Source: Prevotellaceae bacterium UBA1726 (GTDB lineage: Bacteria; Bacteroidota; Bacteroidia; Bacteroidales; Bacteroidaceae). Taken from it: a stretch of 35,336 nucleotides of DNA. Positions 1 through 8,593 of the stretch are shown here, in pieces. The notes under the pieces were generated by a model. It was not told the DNA's origin. It made no database searches and was given only the letters and a program-made list of their open reading frames with translations. The stretch lies in contig DCIM01000064.1 in assembly GCA_002316005.1 (NCBI GenBank), forward strand, positions 1-35,336, written 5' to 3'. The number at the start of each line of letters is the position of its first letter. Position 1 is the stretch's first letter. The position numbers and the translations under genes were made by a program.

Positions 1-2061
1 ACATGCCGTCTCGTTGACCGTGCTCTCCGTCCACTCTTCCCAGCTGATTTCCACGCTGAGGTTTATGTGAACGTTATTCTCTTCTCTGCTGATGGCGTTG
101 ACCAGCCAGATGCTCTCGCTGGTTTCGCTGCTTCATGTGCATTGGCATGTTCAGATATCCCATTTGAATTCCCAATCTCTGAGGTTCGTGTTGCTCGTAT
201 CAATGGTGAGTATGTAATCAACCCAACCTTCGCTCAGATGGCAGAGGCTGATATGGACCTCATGGTAGGTGCTACAGCTGACAACATCATGATGGTTGAG
301 GGTGAGATGAAGGAAGTTCAGGAGGTTGACCTCCTCAATGCCCTCAAGGCTGCTCACGCTGCTATCAAGCCAATGTGTGAGATGCAGTACGAGTTGATGA
401 AGGAGCTCGGCACAGATGTTAAGCGTGAGTACTGCCACGAGGTTAATGATGACGACCTCAAGGAGCAGGTAAAGGCTGACACATATCAGAAGTGCTACGA
501 TGTAGTAAAGCAGGCTCTCGAGAAGCACGCTCGTGCAGAGGCTTTCGAGGCTATCAAGGAAGAGTTCAAGGTTGCTTACACAGAGGCTCACTCTGATCTT
601 ACAGAGGAGGAACTCGAGGAGAAGATGGCACTTGTTGACAAGTACTACCACGATGTTGAGAAGGACGCTATGCGTCGTTGTATCCTCGACGAGGGTGTTC
701 GTCTTGATGGTCGTAAGACTGACGAGATTCGTCCTATCTGGTGTGAGGTTTCTCCACTTCCAATGCCACACGGATCATCTATCTTTACTCGTGGTGAGAC
801 ACAGTCGCTTACTACCGTTACTCTCGGTACTAAGATGGACGAGAAGCTCGTTGACGGTGCTCTCGAGAAGAGCTATCAGCGATTCCTCCTCCACTATAAC
901 TTCCCTCCATTCTGTACAGGTGAGGCTAAGGCTCAGCGCGGTGTAGGCCGTCGTGAGATTGGTCATGGTCACCTCGCATGGCGTGGTCTTAAGGGCCAGA
1001 TTCCAACAGACTTCCCTTACACAGTTCGTGTCGTTTCGCAGATTCTTGAGTCAAACGGTTCTTCTTCAATGGCAACTGTTTGTGCTGGTACTCTCGCACT
1101 CATGGACGCTGGTGTGCCAATGGCTAAGCCTGTTTCAGGTATCGCTATGGGTCTTATCAAGAATGCTGGTGAGGACAAGTACGCAGTACTTTCTGACATC
1201 CTCGGCGATGAGGACCACCTTGGCGATATGGACTTCAAGACAACTGGTACACGCGATGGTCTTACAGCTACTCAGATGGATATCAAGTGCGATGGTCTCT
1301 CTTACGAGATTCTCGAGAAGGCTCTTGCTCAGGCAAAGGCTGGTCGTGAGCACATCCTCGGCTGCATCACAGACACTATCGCTGAGCCACGCGAGGAGAT
1401 GAAGCCACAGGTTCCTCGTATCGTTCAGATTGAGGTACCAAAGGAGTTCATCGGTGCTATCATCGGCCCTGGTGGTAAGATTATCCAGCAGATGCAGGAA
1501 GATACTGGCACTACAATCACTATCGAAGAGGCTGACGGCGTAGGTAAGGTTCAGGTTTCTGCTCCTAACAAGGATTCTATCGATGCTGCTCTTGGCAAGA
1601 TCAAGGCTATCGTTGCTATCCCTGAGGTTGGCGAGGTTTACGAGGGTACAGTTCGTTCGGTAATGCCTTACGGTTGCTTCGTAGAGATTCTCCCTGGTAA
1701 GGATGGTCTCCTCCACATCTCAGAGATCGACTGGAAGCGTCTCGAGACTGTTGAAGAGGGTGGTATCAAGGAAGGCGACAAGATTCAGGTTAAGCTCCTT
1801 GAAATCGACCAGAAGACTGGTAAGTACAAGCTCTCTCGCAAGGTTCTCCTCGAGAAGCCAGAGGGTTATGTAGAGCGCGAGCGTCGTCCTCGTCCAGAAC
1901 GTGGTGAGCGTCGTGGTCCACGTCAGGATCGTGGCGATCGCGGTCCTCGTCCAGAGCGTCGTAATCACGACAATGGCAACGAGCAGTATCGTGATCCAGC
2001 AGAGAATCGTGAGCCAAAGGGCTTCACTGATGCTCTCGACCACAACAACGACATCGATTAA
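1..2061 (+). CDS. pnp: Polyribonucleotide nucleotidyltransferase (PNPase), 5'-truncated by window edge
   Basis: PNPase is a phosphorolytic 3'-5' exoribonuclease of RNA turnover. The reading frame is open from base 1 (TCRLVDRALRPLFP, the end of the first RNase PH motif), so the GTG at 67 is not the start; roughly 90 N-terminal residues lie outside the window. In order one sees the rest of RNase PH domain 1, the acidic helical linker (about 300-650), RNase PH domain 2 (about 690-1400) with the catalytic-region motif DILGDEDHLGDMDF (1195-1236), a KH domain with its GPGG loop (about 1430-1560), an S1 domain (about 1630-1850) and an Arg/Gly/Glu/Asp-rich tail. Codon use is strongly biased (CGT, AAG, CTC, GCT), as expected of a highly expressed gene. 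A terminator follows directly, so this is the last gene of its unit. Assignment is certain. Confidence 0.98.
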   Translation, partial: TCRLVDRALRPLFPADFHAEVYVNVILFSADGVDQPDALAGFAASCALACSDIPFEFPISEVRVARINGEYVINPTFAQMAEADMDLMVGATADNIMMVEGEMKEVQEVDLLNALKAAHAAIKPMCEMQYELMKELGTDVKREYCHEVNDDDLKEQVKADTYQKCYDVVKQALEKHARAEAFEAIKEEFKVAYTEAHSDLTEEELEEKMALVDKYYHDVEKDAMRRCILDEGVRLDGRKTDEIRPIWCEVSPLPMPHGSSIFTRGETQSLTTVTLGTKMDEKLVDGALEKSYQRFLLHYNFPPFCTGEAKAQRGVGRREIGHGHLAWRGLKGQIPTDFPYTVRVVSQILESNGSSSMATVCAGTLALMDAGVPMAKPVSGIAMGLIKNAGEDKYAVLSDILGDEDHLGDMDFKTTGTRDGLTATQMDIKCDGLSYEILEKALAQAKAGREHILGCITDTIAEPREEMKPQVPRIVQIEVPKEFIGAIIGPGGKIIQQMQEDTGTTITIEEADGVGKVQVSAPNKDSIDAALGKIKAIVAIPEVGEVYEGTVRSVMPYGCFVEILPGKDGLLHISEIDWKRLETVEEGGIKEGDKIQVKLLEIDQKTGKYKLSRKVLLEKPEGYVERERRPRPERGERRGPRQDRGDRGPRPERRNHDNGNEQYRDPAENREPKGFTDALDHNNDID

Positions 2062-2072
2062 TTGTCACTGTT

Positions 2073-2139
2073 TTTTGCGATTTATCGCAAAATAAATAAC
2101 AAAATCCCTGCTTTCCTTTGTGAGAGCGGGGATTTTTTT
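2073..2139 (+). terminator. Rho-independent terminator of pnp (two stacked hairpins)
   Basis: A first hairpin has arms TTTTGCGA (2073-2080) and TCGCAAAA (2085-2092). The second and stronger one pairs AAATCCCTGCT (2102-2112) with AGCGGGGATTT (2125-2135), 11 bp with one G-U pair, followed by a T run to 2139. It lies 40-80 bases after the pnp stop. Confidence 0.85.
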
Positions 2140-2152
2140 GTACCTTTATGCC

Positions 2153-4261
2153 GTGAAGCGTCTTTCTGCCATAATCACTCTCCTACTCTCGTTAGTCAGT
2201 TTCTCCATTAGCGAGAGTACTTTTGCCTGCTATGCCCAGCAAGCAGCATCCGACTGGCAGCAATACTACGAGATGCTTGCTAATGAGGAGGATTATAGCG
2301 ATGAAGACGGCAACGAACAACTTGAACTCATATATGATGCACTGAGCGAGGTGGCTTCCTCGCCAATCAACCTTAATGCCATCACTCGCGATGACCTTGA
2401 GGACCTCATCCTTTTCTCCGAACAACAGATTGATGCCATTCTTGAGTTCGTTGGTCGTTATGCCCCTTTGCGCACAATGGCCGAGGTGCATATGATTCCT
2501 TTCCTCGACACAGCCCGACGGGGATTGCTCACTACCCTCACCTATCTCGGTGAATGTCCTCCAAAACAGCGCGATGCCATTGATTCGCTGAAATACGAAA
2601 ATGCTGTCAACACCTATCGCCAATACTATCAGCAAGAGAGCAAAGGCGAGATTGTAGCCTTCACGCGCGTACCTTTTTATACTCGTAAAGGTGATGGCGA
2701 TGCTTATCAAGGTGGAAAACTGAAGGATTGGTTTCGCATGAACTACACCATCAACCGCCATATCAAGATTGGGGCTGTTGCTGCTCAGGATGCTGGCGAA
2801 CCTTTCTTCAAAGGATGCAACAAATATGGATTTGATTTCTATTCGAGTTATGTGCAACTACAGCGTTTCGGGGCTTTGAAAAAGATGGTCATCGGTCGTT
2901 ATCGCATCAAGACAGGCCTTGGACTTATCCTCAACAACAATTTCACCTTCGGCAAACTCTTTTCTCTTGGCTCAATACAGTCATCAAATGTTTCGTTGCG
3001 TCCTCATTCCTCTCGCACGGAAAGCAACTATCTGCAAGGAGCAGCGGCAACTTTTGCACTGACAAAACAACTGGAGACCACCATCTTCGGCTCTTATCGC
3101 AAGATTGACGCGACACTAACCGACGACAGCCTCGGCATTGCCACAATTCTTCGCACCGGCTACCATCGCACAGAAAGTGAGATTAGGCGCAAGCACAATG
3201 CCTCACAGAGTTCGGCCGGAATGAACATTCGTTGGACAAACAAGAACTTCCACCTCGGCACAACGGCCCTCATCAACCATTACGACAAACCGCTTATGCC
3301 TTACGAAGAGGGCAGTAGCCTTACATATTTATATAAGAGGTTCTATGCCTCGGGCAAGGATTTCTGGAATGTGAGCATCGACTATGGCTACAAGTTAGGA
3401 AAACTGCTAAGAGTTGAAGGTGAGACGGCAACGGGCGACAGTCGAAAAATTGCTACGGTCAACACCATTTCGTGGTTGGTCACAAAAAAACTCAACCTTA
3501 TGGCAATTCAGCGATATTACCCCTATGAGTTCTATGCCACCATGGGTAGGAGTTTCTCCGAGGGTGGCAGCAATCAGGACGAGAGTGGCGTATATATCGG
3601 AGCATCATGGAATCCAAATACACGACTGTCATTCACTGCATATACCGATATAGCGTATTTCGCTTGGCCAAAGTATCAGGCGTTAGGTTCAAGCCATTCG
3701 TTCGACAATCTCGTTCAACTGACCTACCGCACATCAAAGCACTCTTCGCTCACCGCTCGCTACCGAATACGAATGAGGGAGAAGAACTCCAACAATGAGG
3801 GTGAACTCATTTATAAAGATGAACAGCGACTTCGTGTGGCTTACAATATGCAAAGCGGCAAACTGACTTGGAAATCACAAGTCGACTTTGCCTACTGCAA
3901 ATACAAACAGACAAACTGGGGCGGTATGCTCAGCACAAATGCCACATACAGTTTGAAGAAGTTGAAGTTGGGCATTGGCGCGGGTTATTTCTATACGGGA
4001 GACTATGAGAATGGCGCCTACAACGCTCGTGTCTATGCCTATGAGTTATCAACGCCTTACAACCTCTCATTTCCATCGTTCTACGGCGAAGGAATACGAA
4101 CATATACATTGGCACAAGCCGACATAATGAAAAAGCTGTCGGTAATTGCGAAATGTGGAATGACACATTATTTCGACCGTAAGGAAATCGGTTCGTCTTA
4201 TCAGAAGATAAACTCATCAACACAAACCGACCTCGACATCATGCTCAGGTATAGGTTTTAA
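2153..4261 (+). CDS. Exported helix-hairpin-helix protein with predicted outer-membrane beta-barrel
   Basis: A 702-residue envelope protein of unknown exact function. I chose the GTG at 2153 because it gives a Sec signal peptide (MKRLSAIITLLLSLVSFSIS...); the in-frame GTG at 2120 lies inside the pnp terminator. After the signal comes a helix-hairpin-helix-like region at about residues 68-120 (SPINLNAITRDDLEDL then FVGRYAPLRTMAEVHMIPFL), resembling the ComEA-type HhH fold. The remaining ~550 residues are rich in alternating aromatic/polar strands and end in ...IMLRYRF, a terminal Phe typical of outer-membrane barrels. Bacteroidota genomes commonly carry this architecture as an uncharacterised 'helix-hairpin-helix domain-containing protein'. 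Whether the HhH binds DNA is unknown; a periplasmic HhH on a barrel could suggest DNA handling at the envelope, but that is speculation. It sits alone between pnp and a GH92 gene. Confidence 0.75.
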   Translation: MKRLSAIITLLLSLVSFSISESTFACYAQQAASDWQQYYEMLANEEDYSDEDGNEQLELIYDALSEVASSPINLNAITRDDLEDLILFSEQQIDAILEFVGRYAPLRTMAEVHMIPFLDTARRGLLTTLTYLGECPPKQRDAIDSLKYENAVNTYRQYYQQESKGEIVAFTRVPFYTRKGDGDAYQGGKLKDWFRMNYTINRHIKIGAVAAQDAGEPFFKGCNKYGFDFYSSYVQLQRFGALKKMVIGRYRIKTGLGLILNNNFTFGKLFSLGSIQSSNVSLRPHSSRTESNYLQGAAATFALTKQLETTIFGSYRKIDATLTDDSLGIATILRTGYHRTESEIRRKHNASQSSAGMNIRWTNKNFHLGTTALINHYDKPLMPYEEGSSLTYLYKRFYASGKDFWNVSIDYGYKLGKLLRVEGETATGDSRKIATVNTISWLVTKKLNLMAIQRYYPYEFYATMGRSFSEGGSNQDESGVYIGASWNPNTRLSFTAYTDIAYFAWPKYQALGSSHSFDNLVQLTYRTSKHSSLTARYRIRMREKNSNNEGELIYKDEQRLRVAYNMQSGKLTWKSQVDFAYCKYKQTNWGGMLSTNATYSLKKLKLGIGAGYFYTGDYENGAYNARVYAYELSTPYNLSFPSFYGEGIRTYTLAQADIMKKLSVIAKCGMTHYFDRKEIGSSYQKINSSTQTDLDIMLRYRF

Positions 4262-4309
4262 GTAACCATTTTTCTGTTATGATGGCAAAATAATTGTTTC
4301 ATCTTCTCG

Positions 4310-4336
4310 TTTCTCAAAGAAAATCAGTATATTTGC
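4310..4336 (+). promoter_or_regulatory. Candidate Bacteroidota promoter of the GH92 gene
   Basis: The -7 box TATATTTG (4329-4336) matches TAnnTTTG. The -33 side is weak (TTTC at 4310-4313, short spacing). The block ATCAGTATATTTGCA is repeated before the GH78 gene. Confidence 0.5.
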
Positions 4337-4358
4337 ATACAGAACCAAAAACTACAAT

Positions 4359-6608
4359 ATGAAATCAAGAACCAGATTCTTTGCCACCATACTCGTGGCT
4401 GTTTTCATGGCATCACCTGTTTCTGCTCAGACAGAACCTGTTGACTATGTCAATCCGTACATTGGTAACATCAGCCATTTGCTCGTACCTACCTTTGCTA
4501 CGATTCAGTTACCTAATGCTCTTATGCGCGTTTATCCAGCTCGTAATGACTATACCACCGAACTTGTCAATGGTTTGCCTGTTATTGTCACAAACCATCG
4601 TGAACGCTCGGCATTCAGTTTCTCACCTACTCAGGAGACTACTCTGAAGTCGGTTATGCCAATGAACTGGGACAACGAGAAGGTGACTCCTTACTCTTAC
4701 GAACTCGAGATGGCCGATAACACCATCCATGCTCAACTTGCAGTAAGCCGCCTCTCTGCCATCTACGACATCGAATTCTACGAGTCGGACAAGGATTCAT
4801 ACCTTATCATCACTTCCGGAAAAGGTGAATTGAAATACGAGAATGGTGCTGTGAAGGGTTATCAGGACATCTGGGGACAGGCAAATATGTACATCTGCGC
4901 TGAGACAAACATCACTCCTGTTGAGGTTGGCGTAATCGTTGATGGCAAAATCAAACCAGCCACAAGCACTCCTACAGGTAAGGATGTGAGCCTTGCCATG
5001 AAGTTCCCTAAGGGCACTGCAAAGGTTAGCCTTCGCTATGGTATCTCCCTCATCTCTGCCGATCAGGCACAGACGAATCTTCGCCTTGACCAAGGCAACG
5101 ACTTCGACCGCGCTTCTATTGAGCAGGCTGGTCGAAAGGAGTGGAACGAAACTCTTTCAAATATCCGTGTAGAAGGTGGTTCTGAGGACCAGAAGACTGT
5201 ACTCTACACCAGTTACTATCGCACATTCGAGCGTCCTGTATGTCTCTCTGAGCATGGCAGATATTTCTCTGCTTTCGACAAGAAGATTCATGAGGATGGC
5301 GGTACTCCATTCTATACAGACGACTGGATTTGGGACACTTATCGTGCTGCTCACCCTCTTCGCGCTCTCATCCAACCGGAGAAGGAGGAGGCTATCATTG
5401 AGTCTTATCTCCGTATGGCTGAGCAGATGGGCACAAAATGGATGCCAACCTTCCCTGAGATGACTGGCGACACTCGCCGTATGAACTCCAACCATGGTGT
5501 GGCAATGGTGGCTGATGCTATCTTCAAAGGACTGAAGGTTGACGCAAAACGCGCCTACGAATACTGTAAGAAAGGTATCACCGAGAAGACTCTCGCGCCT
5601 TGGTGCGGAAATGCTGCCGGTTGGATTGATGAGTACTATTGGAAGAATGGCTACATCCCTGCTCTTCGCGAAGGTCAGAAGGAGTTCGATCCTAATGTAT
5701 CTGATTTCGAGAAGCGTCAGCCTATCGCAGTAACTCTCGGAACTGCTTACGATGCTTGGTGCCTATCGCGCATTGCCGAGGTTGTAGGAAACAAGAAAGA
5801 CCAGAAATATTTCTTCGACTTCTCTCACAACTACCGTACTGTCTACAACAGCGAGACGGCATTCTTCCATCCAAGAGACGACAAGGGTGAGTTCCTACCT
5901 AACTTCTCTTACACTCGTGGTGGTGGCATTGGTGCTCGTGATGCTTACGACGAGAACAATGGTTGGACTTATCGTTGGGATGTGCAGCACAACTTCGCCG
6001 ACCTTATCAAACTGATGGGCGGTCGTGAGCAACTCGTTGCAAATCTCGATCAGACTTTCGCTGAACCAATGGGCGATGGCAAGCGTGAGTTCTATACCCA
6101 GTTGCCTGACCAGACAGGAAACATCGGTCAGTTCACAATGGCAAACGAACCATCTCTCCACATCCCTTACATCTACAACTATGCTGGTGCTCCTTGGAAG
6201 ACTCAGAAGCGTATTCGCCAATGTCTCAACACTTGGTTCCGCAATGATGTGATGGGTATTCCTGGCGATGAGGACGGCGGTGGCCTCACCTCGTTCGTGG
6301 TATTCTCTTCTCTGGGATTCTATCCTGTCACCCCAGGTATGCCTATCTATAACATTGGTTCGCCTCTCTTCACTAATGCTCGCATTCAACTTCCTAACGG
6401 TAAGGTGTTCCAGATTGTTGCCAACGATTGCAGCAACGAGAACAAATACATTCAGAGTGCGACACTCAATGGTGTGGCATGGGATAAGCCTTGGTTCTCT
6501 CACGATGACATCAAGGATGGTGCGATCCTTATCCTCCAGATGGGCAAGCATCCTAATAAGGAATGGGGTGCTGCCATTGGCAACGAACCTCCATCGGCTG
6601 ATAAATAA
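4359..6608 (+). CDS. GH92 family alpha-mannosidase (secreted)
   Basis: A 749-residue glycoside hydrolase of family 92. Known members are calcium-dependent inverting exo-alpha-mannosidases, mostly alpha-1,2, acting on N-glycans and yeast mannan. A signal peptide (MKSRTRFFATILVAVFMASPVSA) is followed by the N-terminal beta-sandwich, opening with VDYVNPYIGNI, then the (alpha/alpha)6 domain. Signature blocks are visible: DDWIWDTYRAAHPL, PTFPEMTGD, NEPSLHIPYIYNYAG (Glu597), GDEDGGGLTSF (Asp637, Asp639) and SLGFYPVTPGMP. The acidic residues in the last blocks belong to the conserved active-site region. Length and order are typical of the family. The first block reads HLLVPTFATIQLPNALMRVYP where many GH92 enzymes have a Gly/Asn-rich 'GHT.PGA..PFG' segment, so substrate preference may differ. 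It is transcribed alone from its own promoter and ends at a strong terminator. Confidence 0.93.
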   Translation: MKSRTRFFATILVAVFMASPVSAQTEPVDYVNPYIGNISHLLVPTFATIQLPNALMRVYPARNDYTTELVNGLPVIVTNHRERSAFSFSPTQETTLKSVMPMNWDNEKVTPYSYELEMADNTIHAQLAVSRLSAIYDIEFYESDKDSYLIITSGKGELKYENGAVKGYQDIWGQANMYICAETNITPVEVGVIVDGKIKPATSTPTGKDVSLAMKFPKGTAKVSLRYGISLISADQAQTNLRLDQGNDFDRASIEQAGRKEWNETLSNIRVEGGSEDQKTVLYTSYYRTFERPVCLSEHGRYFSAFDKKIHEDGGTPFYTDDWIWDTYRAAHPLRALIQPEKEEAIIESYLRMAEQMGTKWMPTFPEMTGDTRRMNSNHGVAMVADAIFKGLKVDAKRAYEYCKKGITEKTLAPWCGNAAGWIDEYYWKNGYIPALREGQKEFDPNVSDFEKRQPIAVTLGTAYDAWCLSRIAEVVGNKKDQKYFFDFSHNYRTVYNSETAFFHPRDDKGEFLPNFSYTRGGGIGARDAYDENNGWTYRWDVQHNFADLIKLMGGREQLVANLDQTFAEPMGDGKREFYTQLPDQTGNIGQFTMANEPSLHIPYIYNYAGAPWKTQKRIRQCLNTWFRNDVMGIPGDEDGGGLTSFVVFSSLGFYPVTPGMPIYNIGSPLFTNARIQLPNGKVFQIVANDCSNENKYIQSATLNGVAWDKPWFSHDDIKDGAILILQMGKHPNKEWGAAIGNEPPSADK

Positions 6609-6630
6609 TAACTCCACAAATAATAAAGAG

Positions 6631-6673
6631 CAACGCCTTTTCCCAAATCCTGGAAAAGGCGTTGTTTTTTTTT
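6631..6673 (+). terminator. Rho-independent terminator after the GH92 gene
   Basis: A perfect 13-bp stem, CAACGCCTTTTCC (6631-6643) with GGAAAAGGCGTTG (6652-6664), followed by nine T. It lies between convergent genes and overlaps the stop codon of the leftward ATPase gene. Confidence 0.93.
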
Positions 6674-8438
6674 AGCGGAAACCTGCTACAGGTTTTGCCT
6701 TTGTCTTCGATGCCAGCTGCTCGTCCTGGCAGTAGGCACTGAGGCGTTCAAGTGTAGGCTGTTCGCCATTGATAATGTAGTCAATCGTCTTCTTGCGTGC
6801 TACATTCTCAATCTGACCTGGCGAGAGGTCATAGCGAGTAGCGAGTTCGTGGGCATCCTCGCTCGAAATCTCACTCACCATCGAGGTCCAAATCTTCTCC
6901 TTGATTTCCACATTAGGGTTATGGAACTCCACCTTGAAGAGGAATCGGCGTTCGAAGGCTGCATCAAGGTTGTCGGTGAGGTTGGTGGTGGCAATGAGGA
7001 TTCCGTCCAAGTCCTCCATCTCCTGAAGGATGATGTTCTGCATAGCGTTATCCATCTTCTCTACCGAAGGGTTATTGCCGCCGAAGGTTGTTCTCTTTCC
7101 AAAGATGGCATCGGCCTCATTGAAGAAGAGTATAGGCATCACCTTACAGTCCTGACAGAGTTCGCGGTAACGGTTGAACACCTGCTTGATGTTCTTCTCC
7201 GACTCTCCCACATACTTATCGCGCATACCAGCAATGTTCACCTGCATAAGGTCTCGGCCTGTCTGACGGGCAATCTGATACACCGACTCTGTCTTTCCTA
7301 CACCAGGACCTCCATAGAGTAAGCAAGCAAAACCCTTGCGCATTCCCTGTTCCTCAAGGCGTGCCTGTACCTGTGGTAACTGCTCCTGACTGAGCAACGA
7401 CGACAACTTCGACATCTTCTCACCCTCGGCTGGGTTGTAGAAGAGTACCTTCTCCTTGATGTCCTTGCTCTGCTTCAAGTCATTTGCACGGCGTGAACGC
7501 TTCTTACGCTTCTTACGGAGCAACGACGAGTCTGGGAAGAGAAGATGCTTCATCTGGTTTGTGAGCAGATAGCGTGTATTGTCAGCAAGACCATCCTCGC
7601 ATCTCATCTCAATCATTCCAAGGGAGTACATAATATGTGTACCGTCTTGCAAGCAGTCGCGGAGGTAATCGGTCTCAAACTCATCTGGGAAGTTGTCACC
7701 GATAGAATCTGACAACAAGCCCTCATCAGGGGTGTTGTTCCACTCGATGTAGTCGTTCACAATCATAAGCCACGCTACAAGGTCGTGCATTCCGTCAATG
7801 AAGAGTGTAGCGGCCTTCACCACCTCAAGTTGAGGATTAGCCTTAGCCAGACGCTGAATATACTTCTCCTCCTCCTCGAAGTCGTGCTGCATATGGTGAA
7901 TACCAAGGTTGAGATGGCGCTGCACGCGCTCATAGAACTGCGCGTCTGTCAAACCATCAATCTTCTCGGGAATAAATGGTTTGTTACGGCGGAGAGCGGT
8001 TACCACTCCTGGTTCCAAAGCATAACCCTGTACATTATCGTTGCGTGTACGCTCGCTGTGAGCCCAACGCTTCTCAATGAGGGCGTCAATCTCATCGCTG
8101 TAAATCATTACCTTCAGGCGTGAGCACTTAAGATAGGAAGCGAAGTTCTTGAAACTCAATGGCTGTCCTGCGTCAATGAGCATTGCAACGGTCACAATCT
8201 GCATATTGGTGAGATTGAGTTCTCCACGGAGATAGGCAAGGGCATCTTCGCAAGTTGTCCACAACGAATCGTTGAGTTCTGACTCGTGTGCCTGCTGAAG
8301 TACGAAGTCGAGGGCTGAAACGATGGTCCAGTCTCTCTTGTCGGTAGATGACTCTACTTTGCTTGTGCGTGTTCTTCTACGAGGTGCGGCAGTGTTCGAT
8401 ACTGGCTGAGGGGTCTGTGTGTTCGAGGTTCTTGTCAT
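6672..8438 (-). CDS. AAA+ family ATPase, uncharacterised
   Basis: A 588-residue soluble ATPase. The N-terminal ~340 residues carry no domain I recognise: a Thr/Arg-rich start, then helical sequence with a charged stretch RKKRKKRSRR near residue 310. The C-terminal AAA module has Walker A GGPGVGKT (residues 376-383), a pore-loop-like segment DKYVGES, Walker B region ILFFNEAD (N440, E441, D443), sensor 1 IATTN (N486) and an arginine pair FERRF (497-498). The fold is that of classic AAA (FtsH/Cdc48-like) unfoldases or remodelers. The usual Walker B Asp is Asn here (FFNEAD). No protease or partner gene is adjacent: the upstream S41 protease gene is separated by a terminator. The start at 8438 has an AGGAAA-type purine stretch just upstream. 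Substrate and role are unknown. Confidence 0.85.
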   Translation of the reverse strand: MTRTSNTQTPQPVSNTAAPRRRTRTSKVESSTDKRDWTIVSALDFVLQQAHESELNDSLWTTCEDALAYLRGELNLTNMQIVTVAMLIDAGQPLSFKNFASYLKCSRLKVMIYSDEIDALIEKRWAHSERTRNDNVQGYALEPGVVTALRRNKPFIPEKIDGLTDAQFYERVQRHLNLGIHHMQHDFEEEEKYIQRLAKANPQLEVVKAATLFIDGMHDLVAWLMIVNDYIEWNNTPDEGLLSDSIGDNFPDEFETDYLRDCLQDGTHIMYSLGMIEMRCEDGLADNTRYLLTNQMKHLLFPDSSLLRKKRKKRSRRANDLKQSKDIKEKVLFYNPAEGEKMSKLSSLLSQEQLPQVQARLEEQGMRKGFACLLYGGPGVGKTESVYQIARQTGRDLMQVNIAGMRDKYVGESEKNIKQVFNRYRELCQDCKVMPILFFNEADAIFGKRTTFGGNNPSVEKMDNAMQNIILQEMEDLDGILIATTNLTDNLDAAFERRFLFKVEFHNPNVEIKEKIWTSMVSEISSEDAHELATRYDLSPGQIENVARKKTIDYIINGEQPTLERLSAYCQDEQLASKTKAKPVAGFR

Positions 8439-8513
8439 AGTAATATTTCCTTTTCTTTTTGTTCAACAATGCAATAATAGGAAAATTTTTCAAAGTATAG
8501 ACAAGAACTGAAG

Positions 8514-8568
8514 AAAAAAAATAAAAAAAATAAGGTAACAAGCAATTTTGGTCACTTCTCACCTTATT
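8514..8568 (-). terminator. Rho-independent terminator of the S41 protease gene
   Basis: On the minus strand AATAAGGT (8568-8561) pairs perfectly with ACCTTATT (8536-8529), followed by an extended T-rich tract (complement of the A runs at 8514-8530). It separates the S41 gene from the AAA+ gene. Confidence 0.75.
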
Positions 8569-8593
8569 ATATATATAGGAAATTCAAATCTAC

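Noticed and set aside
5895..6617. Long open frame on the minus strand inside the GH92 gene (240 codons), and similar ones at 8678-9649, 1135-1716, 13609-14289 and 31671-32468
   Set aside because: Each lies fully or largely antisense to a well-supported gene, has no recognisable domain, and is explained by the codon bias of the true gene.
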